Shown piece by piece: positions 40,901 to 58,100 of a DNA stretch of 64,000 bases. Position numbers and translations under genes: made by a program. Within the stretch, counting starts at the first letter, position 1. Every line of letters begins with the position of its first letter. Source of the stretch: Antedon mediterranea (taxonomy: Eukaryota; Echinodermata; Crinoidea; Comatulida; Antedonidae); the NCBI RefSeq assembly GCF_964355755.1, contig NC_092674.1:30122001-30186000 (forward strand), written 5' to 3'. The notes under the pieces were generated by a model. It had not been told where the DNA came from and made no database searches. It worked only from the letters and a program-made list of their open reading frames with translations.

Positions 40901-41253
40901 ACAATCACAAGAGGTTATCCTGCAACTTCGTTGCGGATAACCAATGATGATGATGATTTCGTACAATCACAAGAGGTTATCCTGCAACTTCGTTGCGGAT
41001 AACCAATTCAGTTTATACTGCCATGAATTGTTTTATGTATATAGTTGTTGATGAATAAAAGATACCAAAAGTATAATAATAAGGAACACATAAAGGGAAT
41101 GCAGAAGATATTAAATTAAACAGTGAATTTTTCTATTCTTATGATTCGATCATTAATCTAATATATATATATTTTATTTTTGTAGCACCTGAAGATGCTG
41201 AAGTAATGGGTCACCCGCAAGCTATGATGGAGAAACAAATTGGACTCATATGA
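16913..41253 (+). CDS. POMP: Proteasome maturation protein POMP (UMP1), complete, 6 exons
   Basis: Exons: 16913-16915, 19162-19259, 36828-36888, 37333-37434, 37716-37809 and 41186-41253. All introns are GT-AG, and the joined CDS is 426 nt with one stop, giving 141 residues, exactly the human POMP length. Diagnostic stretches are LTPVHPLEYSEKH (human LLPSHPLELSEKN), TMRMLRNTQGLHAPLKLRME (human TLRNIQGLFAPLKLQME) and EVMGHPQAMMEKQIGLI (human EVMGEPHLMVEYKLGLL). POMP is the chaperone that drives assembly and dimerisation of half-20S proteasomes and is degraded as the first substrate. The N-terminal third is poorly conserved, as is usual for the family. Introns are 2.2, 17.6, 0.44, 0.28 and 3.4 kb. 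The 3.4-kb intron holds a tandem pair of transposons. The gene is divergent from the RTK and in tandem with CHIC. Confidence 0.95.
17096..17105. promoter_or_regulatory. YY1-type site just inside POMP intron 1
   Basis: GCCATCTTGG is the reverse complement of the AAGATGGC-type YY1 core. It lies 180 bp downstream of the start codon. YY1 sites are often found just 3' of housekeeping transcription starts. Confidence 0.35.
18072..18200. repeat. Dispersed repeat, family 3, copy in POMP intron 1
   Basis: Shares an about 110-bp stretch with 32540-32650 (GATCTCAATGGAGA, AGTAAAACAGCCAGAAA, then a GCTTTCGG...CCTTC-like end). It is non-coding, and its class is not determined. Confidence 0.55.
19162..19259 (+). 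CDS. POMP: POMP exon 2
   Basis: Encodes residues 2-33 plus two bases (NFGYPSLRPTHEGGVEIQ...). This is the variable, intrinsically disordered N-terminal part of POMP. The acceptor is CAG after a TA/T-rich tract, and the donor is GTAGGT. Confidence 0.85.
20991..21112. mobile_element. TA-type MITE family 1, copy B
   Basis: The left end (TTGTCTGCACTGTCAAACT) and the inverted right end (TTTGATAGTGTAGACAGAGC) enclose the family core with GTGATGTGCCC. The left end is slightly eroded. Confidence 0.85.
21627..21873 (+). repeat. About 124-bp tandem duplication
   Basis: Two adjacent copies, 21627-21750 and 21751-21873, share TTGAAGCCCAGAACAGC, CCCTCTGCAGCCATG and AATGCAGGCTTTAGTCA, with point differences and small indels. 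Confidence 0.85.
22328..22341. repeat. Short GAT trinucleotide run
   Basis: Nearly five copies of the trinucleotide GAT. Confidence 0.8.
23060..23110 (-). mobile_element. tRNA-like SINE fragment
   Basis: On the minus strand, GGGGTTCAATCC (a B-box) lies just after AATCCCAAGGTCC. The same order is seen at 29115-29190 and 59045-59130. The A-box half is missing here. Confidence 0.4.
24311..24785 (+). repeat. 23-bp AT-rich minisatellite, about 21 copies
   Basis: The unit CAGTAAATATAATGTATATT plus ATA is repeated nearly perfectly. A few units carry TTTTA, TCATA or TTAAA in place of TTATA. Each unit holds an imperfect palindrome around ATAATGTATATTAT. Confidence 0.97.
26783..26973. mobile_element. 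Small element with 20-bp terminal inverted repeats
   Basis: GGTCCTGTTTCTGCTGCATA at the left is answered by TATGCAGCAGAAACAGACC at the right, a one-base difference. About 190 bp, non-coding. Confidence 0.6.
28222..28352 (+). repeat. Diverged tandem duplication (about 65 bp)
   Basis: AAGCACCTTGGATGTGAGGC and AAGCACCTTGCATCTCAAGC open two adjacent diverged copies with the same downstream order (CCCTTGGCGA / CCCTTAGCGA, then GGTTC). GC-richer than the intron around it. Confidence 0.6.
29115..29190 (-). mobile_element. tRNA-like SINE head
   Basis: Reading on the minus strand, TGGTGGTTAAAATGATTGCC (A-box-like) is followed at tRNA-like spacing by GGTTCAAATCC (B-box). It does not fold into a full tRNA that I can see, so a tRNA-derived SINE remnant is the better call. 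Confidence 0.45.
31738..31875 (+). repeat. Minisatellite with 22-25-bp unit
   Basis: Units of the form ACAGCCCTACTGTATTAGG plus AGG repeat about four times with small length changes. The ends are TTTGGGAGACTCC and GTGTCCACTTAGGGG. A related GTCC/AATAGG motif array is at 37518-37585. Confidence 0.8.
32117..32213 (+). repeat. 32-bp unit in three tandem copies
   Basis: CCTTCACGG, CCTTCGCGG and CCTTCATGG each begin a unit ending in CCTTGTCATTTT. Copy 1 is shorter. Confidence 0.75.
32540..32650. repeat. Dispersed repeat, family 3, second copy
   Basis: Aligns with 18072-18200 in the same orientation (GATCTCAATAGAGA, AGTAAAACAGCCAGAAA). Confidence 0.55.
33029..33607. mobile_element. TIR transposon of about 580 bp carrying CRE and X-box motifs
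   Basis: The left end TATAGAGTATCACGG, then TGACGTCAC, is mirrored at the right by GTGACGTCA, then CCGTGATACTCTATGG. The inverted ends stay similar for about 50 bp (GGGCGCTGC / GCAGCGGCACC). TACTA lies outside both ends and may be the target duplication. No coding capacity. A GATA tetranucleotide run and LINE-tail-like sequence fill the interior. Confidence 0.7.
33076..33088. promoter_or_regulatory. X-box-like site within a transposon end
   Basis: GTTGCTAGACAAC is an imperfect inverted repeat of the RFX type. It lies in the left arm of the 33029-33607 element. Confidence 0.3.
35590..35751. repeat. Long near-perfect palindrome (foldback element)
   Basis: Three nested arm pairs: 35590-35606 with 35735-35751, 35611-35634 with 35704-35727 (one mismatch), and 35637-35662 with 35676-35701 (perfect). 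The loop is about 13 nt (GAGGCAAAGCCGA). The total stem is about 67 bp. It looks like a foldback/MITE insertion rather than a gene. Confidence 0.92.
35959..36115. mobile_element. TA-type MITE family 1, copy C
   Basis: Full copy: AGCTCTGTCTACACCATCAA at the left and the inverted TAGTGTAGACAAAGCT at the right, with TA on both sides. The interior is itself nearly palindromic around TATATATATACTATA. Confidence 0.92.
36828..36888 (+). CDS. POMP: POMP exon 3
   Basis: Completes codon 34 (Gly) and encodes ISDAKSKLTPVHPLEYSEKH, the conserved HPLExSEK motif of POMP/UMP1. Acceptor TTTTTTTCAG and donor GTAAGT are both strong. Confidence 0.95.
37055..37099. repeat. Perfect 21-bp hairpin with 3-nt loop in POMP intron 3
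   Basis: CAAAGCCAGCCCAGTATAGTG is separated by TAA from its exact complement. This 444-bp intron is otherwise unremarkable. Confidence 0.95.
37333..37434 (+). CDS. POMP: POMP exon 4
   Basis: 34 codons in phase 0, including TMRMLRNTQGLHAPLKLRME, the most conserved block of the family (human LRNIQGLFAPLKLQME). Acceptor TTTTTTTTCAG; donor GTAAAA is weaker than the others. Confidence 0.96.
37518..37585 (+). repeat. 17-19-bp minisatellite in POMP intron 4
   Basis: Four units of the type AATAGGAGTGTCCTCTG. The motif is related to the array at 31738-31875. Confidence 0.8.
37716..37809 (+). CDS. POMP: POMP exon 5
   Basis: Encodes IPKGPCIASTNIGLETLTGE and on to DVYN, aligning with human LPFLSSSNLSLDVLRGND. 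It ends in phase 1 with donor GTACGT. Confidence 0.92.
37841..39376 (+). mobile_element. Non-autonomous hairpin-ended element, copy 1 (1,536 bp, 3' end missing)
   Basis: Begins CTAGACATGTAACTCGTCAC, where ACTCGTCA/TGACGAGT form a stem-loop, followed by GGTTATCCGCC. The interior has two diverged direct copies of a block with ATGACGTCACAA and a run of CG-containing words. Its tail (AAAATAAAAAGTTGA) replaces the terminal hairpin present in copy 2. The small open frame at 39159-39368 is conserved between copies only as DNA. Confidence 0.88.
39377..41005 (+). mobile_element. Non-autonomous hairpin-ended element, copy 2 (full, with 3' hairpin)
   Basis: Tandem to copy 1, same orientation, nearly identical for 1.5 kb. 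It ends in GGTTATCC-TGCAAC-TTC-GTTGC-GGATAACC, a terminal hairpin that is also inverted with respect to the GGTTATCCGC near the start. Asymmetric inverted ends plus a 3' hairpin recall Helentron/Helitron-2 derivatives, but the class is not proven. Confidence 0.85.
40884..41007 (+). repeat. Duplicated 62-bp terminal hairpin module
   Basis: The 3' module of copy 2 (GATGATGATTTCGTACAATC, then the GGTTATCC/GGATAACC hairpin) occurs twice with period 62. Confidence 0.92.
41186..41253 (+). CDS. POMP: POMP exon 6 and stop
   Basis: Completes codon Ala and encodes PEDAEVMGHPQAMMEKQIGL then I and TGA, aligning to the human POMP C-terminus (EVMGEPHLMVEYKLGLL). Confidence 0.95.
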
Positions 41254-41431
41254 GCTCCTGTTTCCCTCCTCTATCGCTACTTTCACATTGCGGCTGGATT
41301 CGGTCTGGCGCCCTGAGTAATGTATTACATGCTCATCGAGCACGAATTTGGTTATCTGTTGTTAAACAAGGTCATTCATGCTCACTGCTGATTGGACAAA
41401 AGAAAACAATAATATGATTCAATTCAATTCA

Positions 41432-41437
41432 AATAAA
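41432..41437 (+). terminator. Probable POMP poly(A) signal
   Basis: First AATAAA after the stop, 179 bases downstream. It also lies in an AATTC-rich retroposon-like tail, so the true signal may differ. Confidence 0.4.
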
Positions 41438-42680
41438 AATTTATTTATTTCTTTTAAAATAAAATTAATACATTATAAATTCTGTGATTTTGTTTTTAAG
41501 AAAATTTTGTTTTATAATAAATCATAATTAAAAACGGTGATTAAATTATATAAAAAATAAAAGAAGAATCTCGGAAAACAAATGGCTTCTTGATCCATCA
41601 ACACAAATTCAGAGCCCGAATTAGGTATGAATTCAAATTTGGTATGCTTTACCACTGAAATTTTCTACGATATTTTTCTCAGGTCACCGGACCGAATCTA
41701 GGCGCGATGGGAAACCCCTTTTAGTCCAGTTTTTGATTCTATATTTTCTTAAGTGTATTGTATTCTCTGATGAATGCTTTTCATCAATTGGAGATCCTTT
41801 TCAAATTTACTATTGTAAATTAAAATAAGAAGTTATGAATGAATACATAACGCCTGCTAGCCTTAGCAAAGTGGCCCTAGTCCTATAGTACAGGAAAACT
41901 ATGAAATATGGTTGAAAAAATTGCAACAGAATTTATTTCACCACAATGCATTTCTATAAGGTCCCTATATGAACATACTAAAAGTCTAGAAAAATCCAGG
42001 TAGGGGAAATAGGTTTTTTTAAACAAAATGGCCGCCAATGGCGAAAATTCCTAAAAAAGGACAAAAAAACATAAATGATAGATCTAATTACCACTTTATA
42101 ACAGTTTTTACAATGGTTTATATATTTCTTTACAATTTCGAAGATCTGACCTACAATAAACACATTATTTTAAGTGCTGTTAATTAGAAAATGGCCGAAA
42201 AACAAATGTTTAAGTATCTAGATATATCCCTATTGTTATAATAATATATAAAACGCAGTCCTTCCTATGCTTAATACATAGGATTACGGTGTCTATTAAT
42301 AAATCAGTTCATTTACATTTGTACTGTTATAACAATATATTACAACATTGGTGGTGCCAGTGGGGAGGGGTATAGGGATGGGAGATCAAATGGGAAGGGT
42401 GAGGGAGTCTGTCCGCCCCCCCATCCCCTCTCCACAATTGGCTATTTTTTATGTAGACAATATGATGATATTTCCTAATATAAAACAATACCCCATTGAG
42501 TGCTGTTTCAAGGATTTTAATTTTTAAAAGTGAGTAAAACTACCCTTTACCGGTATAATATTATCGGAACCTCTGGGTGCGCTCCCATTGATGGCCCAGC
42601 CAATTTATGCTGGCTGCGCTATCCACCCCTCTCCCCCACCCCCCCCCCCCTCATCGGGAAAATCCTTGCGCCACAATCTA

Positions 42681-43079
42681 TTACCGTATTTATTCGGATA
42701 AACGCTACATTTAGAAAAATCGAATAAATGCCCCCCTCCCCCTCCATAGGACATCATTTTGAATAACCTACGCCACCGCACCCCCTCCCCCGCTCCCATC
42801 GGACATCATTTTGAATTTATTTCCTCGAATGTACGCTCGCCACATGCATATTATACACAATATTGTATTTTAACACATCTCTATTTGTAATAGAATTCAC
42901 TGAATGGTGTTGTATTTGTTCATATCTAAAGGGTGTATTTATTTGATTATACACGTTTCCCACATTACACCCACAAAAATATACGCCTCTCCGAAAAAAC
43001 TCCTCACGACGATTACACGCCCCCACTACCCTCCTTAAAAATCAACCACCAAGGGCATTTATTCAAATAAATGCGGTAA
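42681..43079. mobile_element. TIR element (TTACCGTATTTATTCG type) nested in the left arm
   Basis: TTACCGTATTTATTCGGATA is answered by TTATTCAAATAAATGCGGTA plus A at the right end. 399 bp. The interior is C-rich on the plus strand (CCCCCTCCCC repeats) with a twice-repeated GACATCATTTTGAAT block. The matching position in the right arm lacks it, so it inserted after the inverted duplication formed. Confidence 0.8.
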
Positions 43080-43129
43080 TTTCACTTTCATCTTGTCAGT
43101 ATCTCATCCTCCATCTATTGGTGGGGAAT

Positions 43130-43900
43130 TGAGCATGTGCTGATGCCGTGGCATTCTTAAAAAATAGTGGAGCAGCAGTCCAAACCATATTTTCTGCAAC
43201 GGCAATTCATTTTACTACAACCTTATTTATAGGTACATCTAATCAACTTTAATAGTTTCTCTGGTGCTGGTAGTCAATTTGTCATCAATACTTTCCATCC
43301 CTATGTGGGATGTGGGTTGAAGAGTATCTCCTATCCACTGCTATACCTGGTAATAAAGACTCACGAAATGAAATTTTGCAGCAAGGGAATAGATTTGCTT
43401 TTTGCAACTTTCTCAAAGAAAAGAGGCTGTCTAAAGTCTCCATTGACTTCCCTCCATAATATATAGGTACCAATGCCAAATTCCTGATGCAATGTTTTCT
43501 TTGTTTTTTAAACTGTTTGGTTTACAGAATTTGACATACAACTCCTACTGTGATGTGATGATTTTTAAGGCCAACACCTTTTCCTAAACCAAATTTACTT
43601 ACGGCCCATAATTATAGCCATTAAACACAATAGTTTTCTTTGCCTTCACATAACGTAATAAACATACATGGTACATAATAAGTGTCTTGAAATGTTGCTG
43701 TTTCGGGCCAAGAGGTTTGATGTAGCAAACAGTGGGCAGTGAGATGAAGGTTTGTGAGTAGTCTAGCAGTGTGTATGGAGTCAATGGAGTAAAAGAGGGC
43801 TGCAGGAAAAGTTTAAGATTTTTTTGTTGACCAAATGATGCATTGTGTATGACTGTCTCACATAGATGATGAAATAGTATATGTGAGGGAATGTGCACTG
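43130..43900 (-). pseudogene. Decayed cysteine-rich repetitive ORF, left-arm copy
   Basis: In broken minus-strand frames one reads KLIRCTYK, stop, GCSKMNCRCRKYGLDCCS (about 43160-43252), and upstream fragments with LGPKQQH and AKKTIVFNGY. This order (LGP...K..., GKGKKTAW-like, then IRCxCKxGC..CxCxKxGLxC) is that of a multicopy ORF common in invertebrate genomes whose C-terminus resembles a CXC cysteine motif. Stops and frameshifts show it is dead. The family assignment is from memory of the motif pattern, not a search. Confidence 0.5.
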
Positions 43901-44149
43901 CTTCTTTATTGATGAATATGGTTGGTTTGACCCATGTGTTCTTTCCTCTTAAATTTATATTCTGTCACGGTTGCTTCATTTATTGATTTAATACTGTATG
44001 TTCTCGATGGGGGAGCACTGTGAATGCATGTAAAGTCTGTCCTTGGTGTGAAGCTCTGTAAAAATTAGTTTGCTTTTTATACATGGAATCCAGGGATATG
44101 ATACTACATCCCATCTATTTGGTATAGGAAAAGGTCTTAAAAAGTCTTA

Positions 44150-44500
44150 ACACCTGGGCAGTAGTATGCTTACAAACTCTGTAAAACCAAACGTCTCCAA
44201 AAAAAAAGAAACCATCGCATCAGAGGAATTGGCATTGGTAGCTATACTGTATGGAGGAGGAATACGTTCTGGGAGAAAGTAGCAAAAAGCAAAACAGCAC
44301 TTGAAATAAAGTCTATTCCCCCTACAACAAATGCTGCAAAATGTCATTCCCTGCGTGTATATTACCATGGTACAGCAGTGGATAGAAAGTACTCTTCAAC
44401 CCACAGACTGGGGGATGGAAAGTTACAAATAGCGTGATGTGTCCATTGATGACAAATTTACCACCAGTACCACTGTTTGTGACGAATACCACGGCATCAG
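44150..44500 (+). pseudogene. Decayed copy of the same ORF, right arm
   Basis: Plus-strand frames give IKSIPPTTNAAKCHSLRVYY, then after a frameshift VQQWIESTLQPTDWGMES, matching the IPPT..A...H..R..Y...W...L.P..WGW section of the same ORF family. The cysteine-rich end is largely deleted. Its orientation is opposite to the left-arm copy, as expected of an inverted duplication. Confidence 0.5.
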
Positions 44501-45451
44501 CACATGCTTAATTCCTACCTATAGACAGAGGATGATAACTGGACAATGAAAATGAATGGATTAATAGATTCTAAGATTGTATAATTCTATTGTTGTGACA
44601 GTACAAATGTAAATGAACTGTTTTATTAGACACCGTAGTCCTGCATTATAATGCATAGGACTACGTTGTCTATTATTATAACCGTGGTGAGCTTGATACT
44701 TAAATGTGTGTTTTTGTTGCTAAATAGCACTTAAATTAATATGTATATTGCAGTTTAAATGTTTGACACTAAAGAAATATAAAAAGCATTATAAAAACTG
44801 CTATCAAGTGGTAATTAGATATAAAATATATGTTTTTTGTTCATTTTTAGACATTTTTCGCCATTGGAAATGCATAGAAATGCATTGTGGTGAAAAAAAT
44901 TCTGTTGCAATTTTTTCAACCTTTTACTGATTCTGAGCATATCTTTCCTGTACTACTAGCAGTTTTGGTAAACAAGGTTTGCCTCAAAACCTGAAAGGGT
45001 TATTTAATTTGTATTATGTTACTATTTTGAAGAAATAAATCATTGAAATAATAAACAACATGCAAGTATTGTTTTTTTAAACTGCTTTTAAACATTGTAA
45101 TACATATCATCATCATCTAGTATCTGCCTCATACGTATTGGCCCATGCCTTCCCTCTGGTCAAGGTGGACACTGGATGAGAGAAGCCCAATGTTAGGACC
45201 AATCAAGGTGCTTTAAACAATTATATGATACGCCAGCATATGCACTCAAGATCAGAAAATCATCATTGAGAAAAAGTTTTGTTTAACTTAGTAAAGTGCT
45301 ACATTCCTTCACAATATGACTTTTGACAAGTGATTCTTGTATATATGGAAAATGTAAAAATTAAAAGAATTATAACACAAATTCAAAATGTCCATTTTAT
45401 TGCCAATCAAAACTTATTTTGCTATACAACATTATAGTACTCTGTACTTTA

Positions 45452-45564
45452 AGCTTGGTCTAAACTATCAAACTAGTTTGAAAAAAAAAAATTGAAATGC
45501 CCAAATATTGTACATTTTTACTCTTTAGTCATATAAAGTTTAATAGGATAGTGAAGACAGAGCT
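45452..45564. mobile_element. TA-type MITE family 1, copy D, 120 bp before CHIC start
   Basis: Left end AGCTTGGTCTAAACTATCAA, inverted right end ATAGGATAGTGAAGACAGAGC, core diverged. It ends about 122 bp upstream of the CHIC ATG and so lies in or beside the promoter. Confidence 0.78.
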
Positions 45565-45686
45565 TTATAATAGAAAAGAAACTTTATTTTAGTTCTCGAG
45601 TTCGCCCTCTATGTGTTTATCACACCACCACCACATACGACGACCACGATCGACACAACTCGTTCCGCGAGAAAAATGCAATCATC

Positions 45687-54277
<8,591 letters not shown>

Positions 54278-54679
54278 AGAGGGCAGTATACATGCAAGGG
54301 GGTTGGGTGATCAACTACCAAACAAGCCACACTGCTAGCTGGTCTAACATGGCGTACAAATCATGCCTAGATCCTGCTGCTGGTATCGTTTTCATCTGTC
54401 AAAGATAGGTCTATCATATTCCTTTCTTAATACTCAAATTTTAATATGTTTCTTTTATAAAGAAATTATACAAAGAAACTTAACAATTGGATCAGACATC
54501 GTTTGTTTTTGTCTTGGAAAAATACTACGTGAATTAATTGTCGATTGGACGTTTATGAAATATTCTATAATTCTATTCGATGTCAGATAAAGATGAAATT
54601 GTTTTTAAACCGATTCAGACTGAATGAAGAGTTTTTATACATTGATATGTTGCTTGCCATCTGATCTTGTCAAGATCAG

Positions 54680-54685
54680 AATAAA
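54680..54685 (+). terminator. Candidate CHIC poly(A) signal
   Basis: AATAAA 403 bases after the stop. Another candidate lies near 55168. Confidence 0.35.
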
Positions 54686-55020
54686 AAATGGCGCATTGAG
54701 ATTTGCCATTTAACAAAGATACAAAAAATACAGTAGCCAAAGGCTTTTGATACTGTATCACTTCTTCCCGACATATAGTAGGATGTCGGAAGAGGTTTAA
54801 ATGCAGATTGATTGATACCAAGAAACACGCTTTTATTGCGGGTAAAATTACAAGCAGTTCTTCCAGTTGAGTGTGTTATTCTTAAACCAATACAGTACAG
54901 CAATCGTTGCTGTACATATTGGAGTTATCCAAATTGGTGTTGTGAAATATTTTTAATAACGGAAACAACTATGTGTAGTTGATAAGAGGCATGTGGAAGT
55001 TTTTTCCGAACGGAACCTAC

Positions 55021-55133
55021 TAGGGGACCATGGGGATGTTGACACCGAAAGGGACAGTGGAGATGTTGACAGCGAAAGGGACATTCTAAGGGGCAGTGGA
55101 GATGTTGACACCGAAACGGACATCCTAAAAACT
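55021..55133 (+). repeat. Imperfect tandem repeat with in-frame unit lengths
   Basis: Three units containing GGGGATGTTGACACCGAAA or GGAGATGTTGACA.CGAAA. They lie in a 70-codon plus-strand frame (54960-55164) that reads GDVDTERD, SGDVDSERDILRG, SGDVDTETDILKT and ends TLDGLNIQII then TAA. Whether it is coding is unknown. It sits in or after the CHIC 3' UTR. Confidence 0.6.
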
Positions 55134-58100
55134 CTGGATGGTCTTAACATTCAGATAATTTAATATTCAATAAAAAGTTGACAGTAATTTTGTCTTATGA
55201 GGCTCATTTGATGACTGATATAGCATATGTAAAATGCCAATATCACATTGATACTTGATTTGAGATTACATATCTCAATTCTTGGAGTGATTCCAGTAAC
55301 ATAATCTCCTCACAATACTTGCCAAAGATATATATTGAAATGATGAGACAAATTTGTTCAAGACTTTGTATATATTAAGAGATATCGTATGTAAATTTAT
55401 TAGCCAGGCCACTTTGTGTGGTTTGTATTCGAGATTTACTGAAAAGAATCGCTGGTGGGTGGAAAGGGATAGGGGACTTAAACCTTGTTCACAGGCTGTA
55501 GAGCATGTACTGAGTAGACAGGGGGTGTGGGGGAGGGGGGAAGAGACTTTGAATTTGATTAGCAATATTGTAATAAATAATCGATCTAAAATCTGAGTAA
55601 AAACATATATTTTTACTGCAATTTGTGCTACACCATTTTATGAATGTATGGTAGCATTACAGTATGTAGCATTCTGTACGCAACACTAGCGAAAATGTGT
55701 TTGTTGCTGAAAGAATAATATAAAGTACAGCAATAAGTCAGTTTGTGTTTATTGGGGCATGTTGTACTGTACATGCATTGAACCAGGTGTGCAAAGTTTC
55801 GGCTGGTGTTTAACAGTTATCATCAATTTTGATACAATACTGTAGCTCTTGACATTACACAAAGCCCCTAGTAATAATGTCTAGTTTAAGCTGAAACTCA
55901 TGTGAAACACATGCACCACAAAGGATGTGAAAAAAAAAATTACAGTTCAGTACATTGTGTGCTTGCTTTTTCAAGTTATATTACATATAAATTTTAATCT
56001 TTAAAATGTTATATTTCAAAATATACACCTTTAAATATCTGGTATTACTGCTGCAAGCAATATACAATATTACAGTATACAGATACGGAAATGAACTTTT
56101 GATTTGTGATGACCTACCTACACATATTGTGTTGGTAGTTGTAAAGTTAGTTACCTCTGTAAGTTCCTATACACTTACTCTCTTAGTCGTCATAACAATG
56201 TAGTAATAACTCGAGACGGGTTAACTCTATTTAACACAAACAACGGTGCATTTATTATCGATACTTCGTGCTCGCAGCACAACAAAACCGCACACACTCT
56301 TTATGTGCTCAACAACTTTTGACCTCTCGGTCGCCGTGTCTATAGACATTACAGTAGTCGTAGCCTGAATCTGCCAAAACCCCTTTGAGGAATCTGGTCA
56401 AGAAAAACGTTCCTCTATGCATACATTCCACATACTGTATGTACCCATACAACATGGCGTTAAACTCCTTAAAAGTTCTTGTACAGTAAGTACTGTAAGC
56501 ATAGTATAGTACTGTAGGTCATCACAAATCAGACATTCCTTACTACAGTTCTGTATGCACCAACAAAAATAAAGAAAACCTTTATTTCAGATTTATTGTG
56601 TTTTATAATTTGTATTTTAGTTTTGCATTTGAGTATTAGAGTTGCAGAGTTTGAATTTTAGTGTTTTAAAAAAAATGATTTTAATGTTTTTTTTGTATAA
56701 ATTACAGTAGTAATAAATTATCAAAGAAATTAATTATTTAAAAAAATGTTGCTTTAAATTTATTTCATTAAATGGGCATATTTTCTAAATGTAGGATCAT
56801 TATTATTTAAAATGTTTATAATAAATAACATTATATATCTCCTTGCAATAATAAACATTCTTGGCATGCACACTTTGTGCAGATTCAGTGCTAAATTGAT
56901 AGAATTTAATTATATACAAATTCTATGACGTTATTACAATTAAAAATTGTATTCAGTTTAAAATAATATAATAAGTCATATCACACAGTATTGCATGTAT
57001 CGTTTTCACCGTTGTGAAGTAGCCTATCGGCGTATATGACTGGTCACTCGCAAACACGTCAGTGATCTTCTCCCGTTGTTCGCTTATAAACAGCGAGAAG
57101 TTTGAGGAGCTAGATCTGCTGATTATGTGCAGGCCAGTCAAATATGCCTTATGCCTCCATGTCTCTGACTTCTTGATTTTTGATACTGGTTACCTTTCTA
57201 CAACTGTGGTAGAATCAGATCACCTTTGGGCTGGCCCAAAGTACCTGATTGTTGTGAAAGTCTTGTATTTAGAATGCATTTTTCATATACATGAATTGAA
57301 ATACTGTAGGTGATACAGTAGTTGATTAAGTTTTTAGAATGTACAAATACAGTGTTTCTGAACACTGATGATTAAGCTGAATTAACATACAGTAACCAAG
57401 AATAAATTACAAGTACAAAATCTTGATGTGAATTCCTCTTGAATGTCATTTCTTTTTTTGGTATTTAACTATATTTTTGCAAACTTCAAATTTCTAGAAT
57501 CAATCATAAAACCTGTAAATTTGTATTTGAAAAATTGTGATATGACCATGTAGCAGTTTGAGTACTTCATAAGCCCCTCCCCTTTTCCTACACCTTCCCC
57601 ACCCTCTTTTCCTCACTCTCTTTCCCACACCTTTTTTCTCCCCCTTTTCTAATACCTTCCCTGCCCTCGTGATGAAGTTAAGGAAAACTTTAATAGTTCA
57701 AGACCAGAATTAGTTACAATTACACACAAAAACTTGCTTTGGATAGTTTAATGTTGTCTACTGCCCTCTTTAAGCTATAAAAACAAGCATAGTAACGTGT
57801 CTTTATGTTTAGTGAGCCCTCTAGATGTAATGTTACAATGATGCACTGTAAAATATCTAGTTTTAACCATTCAGATTTCCAACCATATAAAATGACCCAC
57901 TGTAGATTTTGTTTAGAGAACTTTTGCCAACATACAGTACTCTCTAATTATCGTTTAAATTTCTAAGTTTAATTTATATAAATCGGCTGGAAAGATTGTT
58001 CCAAACCTTGAAATTGTTTTGTTGTTGAACAGCATCTGTTGGCTGTGACAACTCCATGTCAAAAAGAATTTTCATTGCAATAAATTATGAAGACACTAAA

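Larger units (their letters stand above)
41860..44960. repeat. Large inverted duplication between POMP and CHIC
   Basis: The left arm (about 41,900-43,600) and right arm (about 44,050-44,950) are diverged reverse complements. Examples: GGTTGAAAAAATTGCAACAG at 41911 against its complement near 44910; GACACCGTAGTCC at 44628 against the complement of GGATTACGGTGTC at 42281; GCATGTGCTGATGCCGTGG at 43133 against its complement near 44490. The left arm is longer because a 399-bp element is inserted in it. The centre, about 43,650-44,050, is single copy. It separates POMP from CHIC and contains no functional gene. Confidence 0.8.

Noticed and set aside
39159-40940. Two similar small ORFs (MLNTRKSLNRAY...), candidate conserved peptide genes
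   Set aside because: They lie at the same place in two tandem copies of a non-autonomous element. Their similarity reflects DNA duplication, and flanking noncoding DNA is equally conserved.
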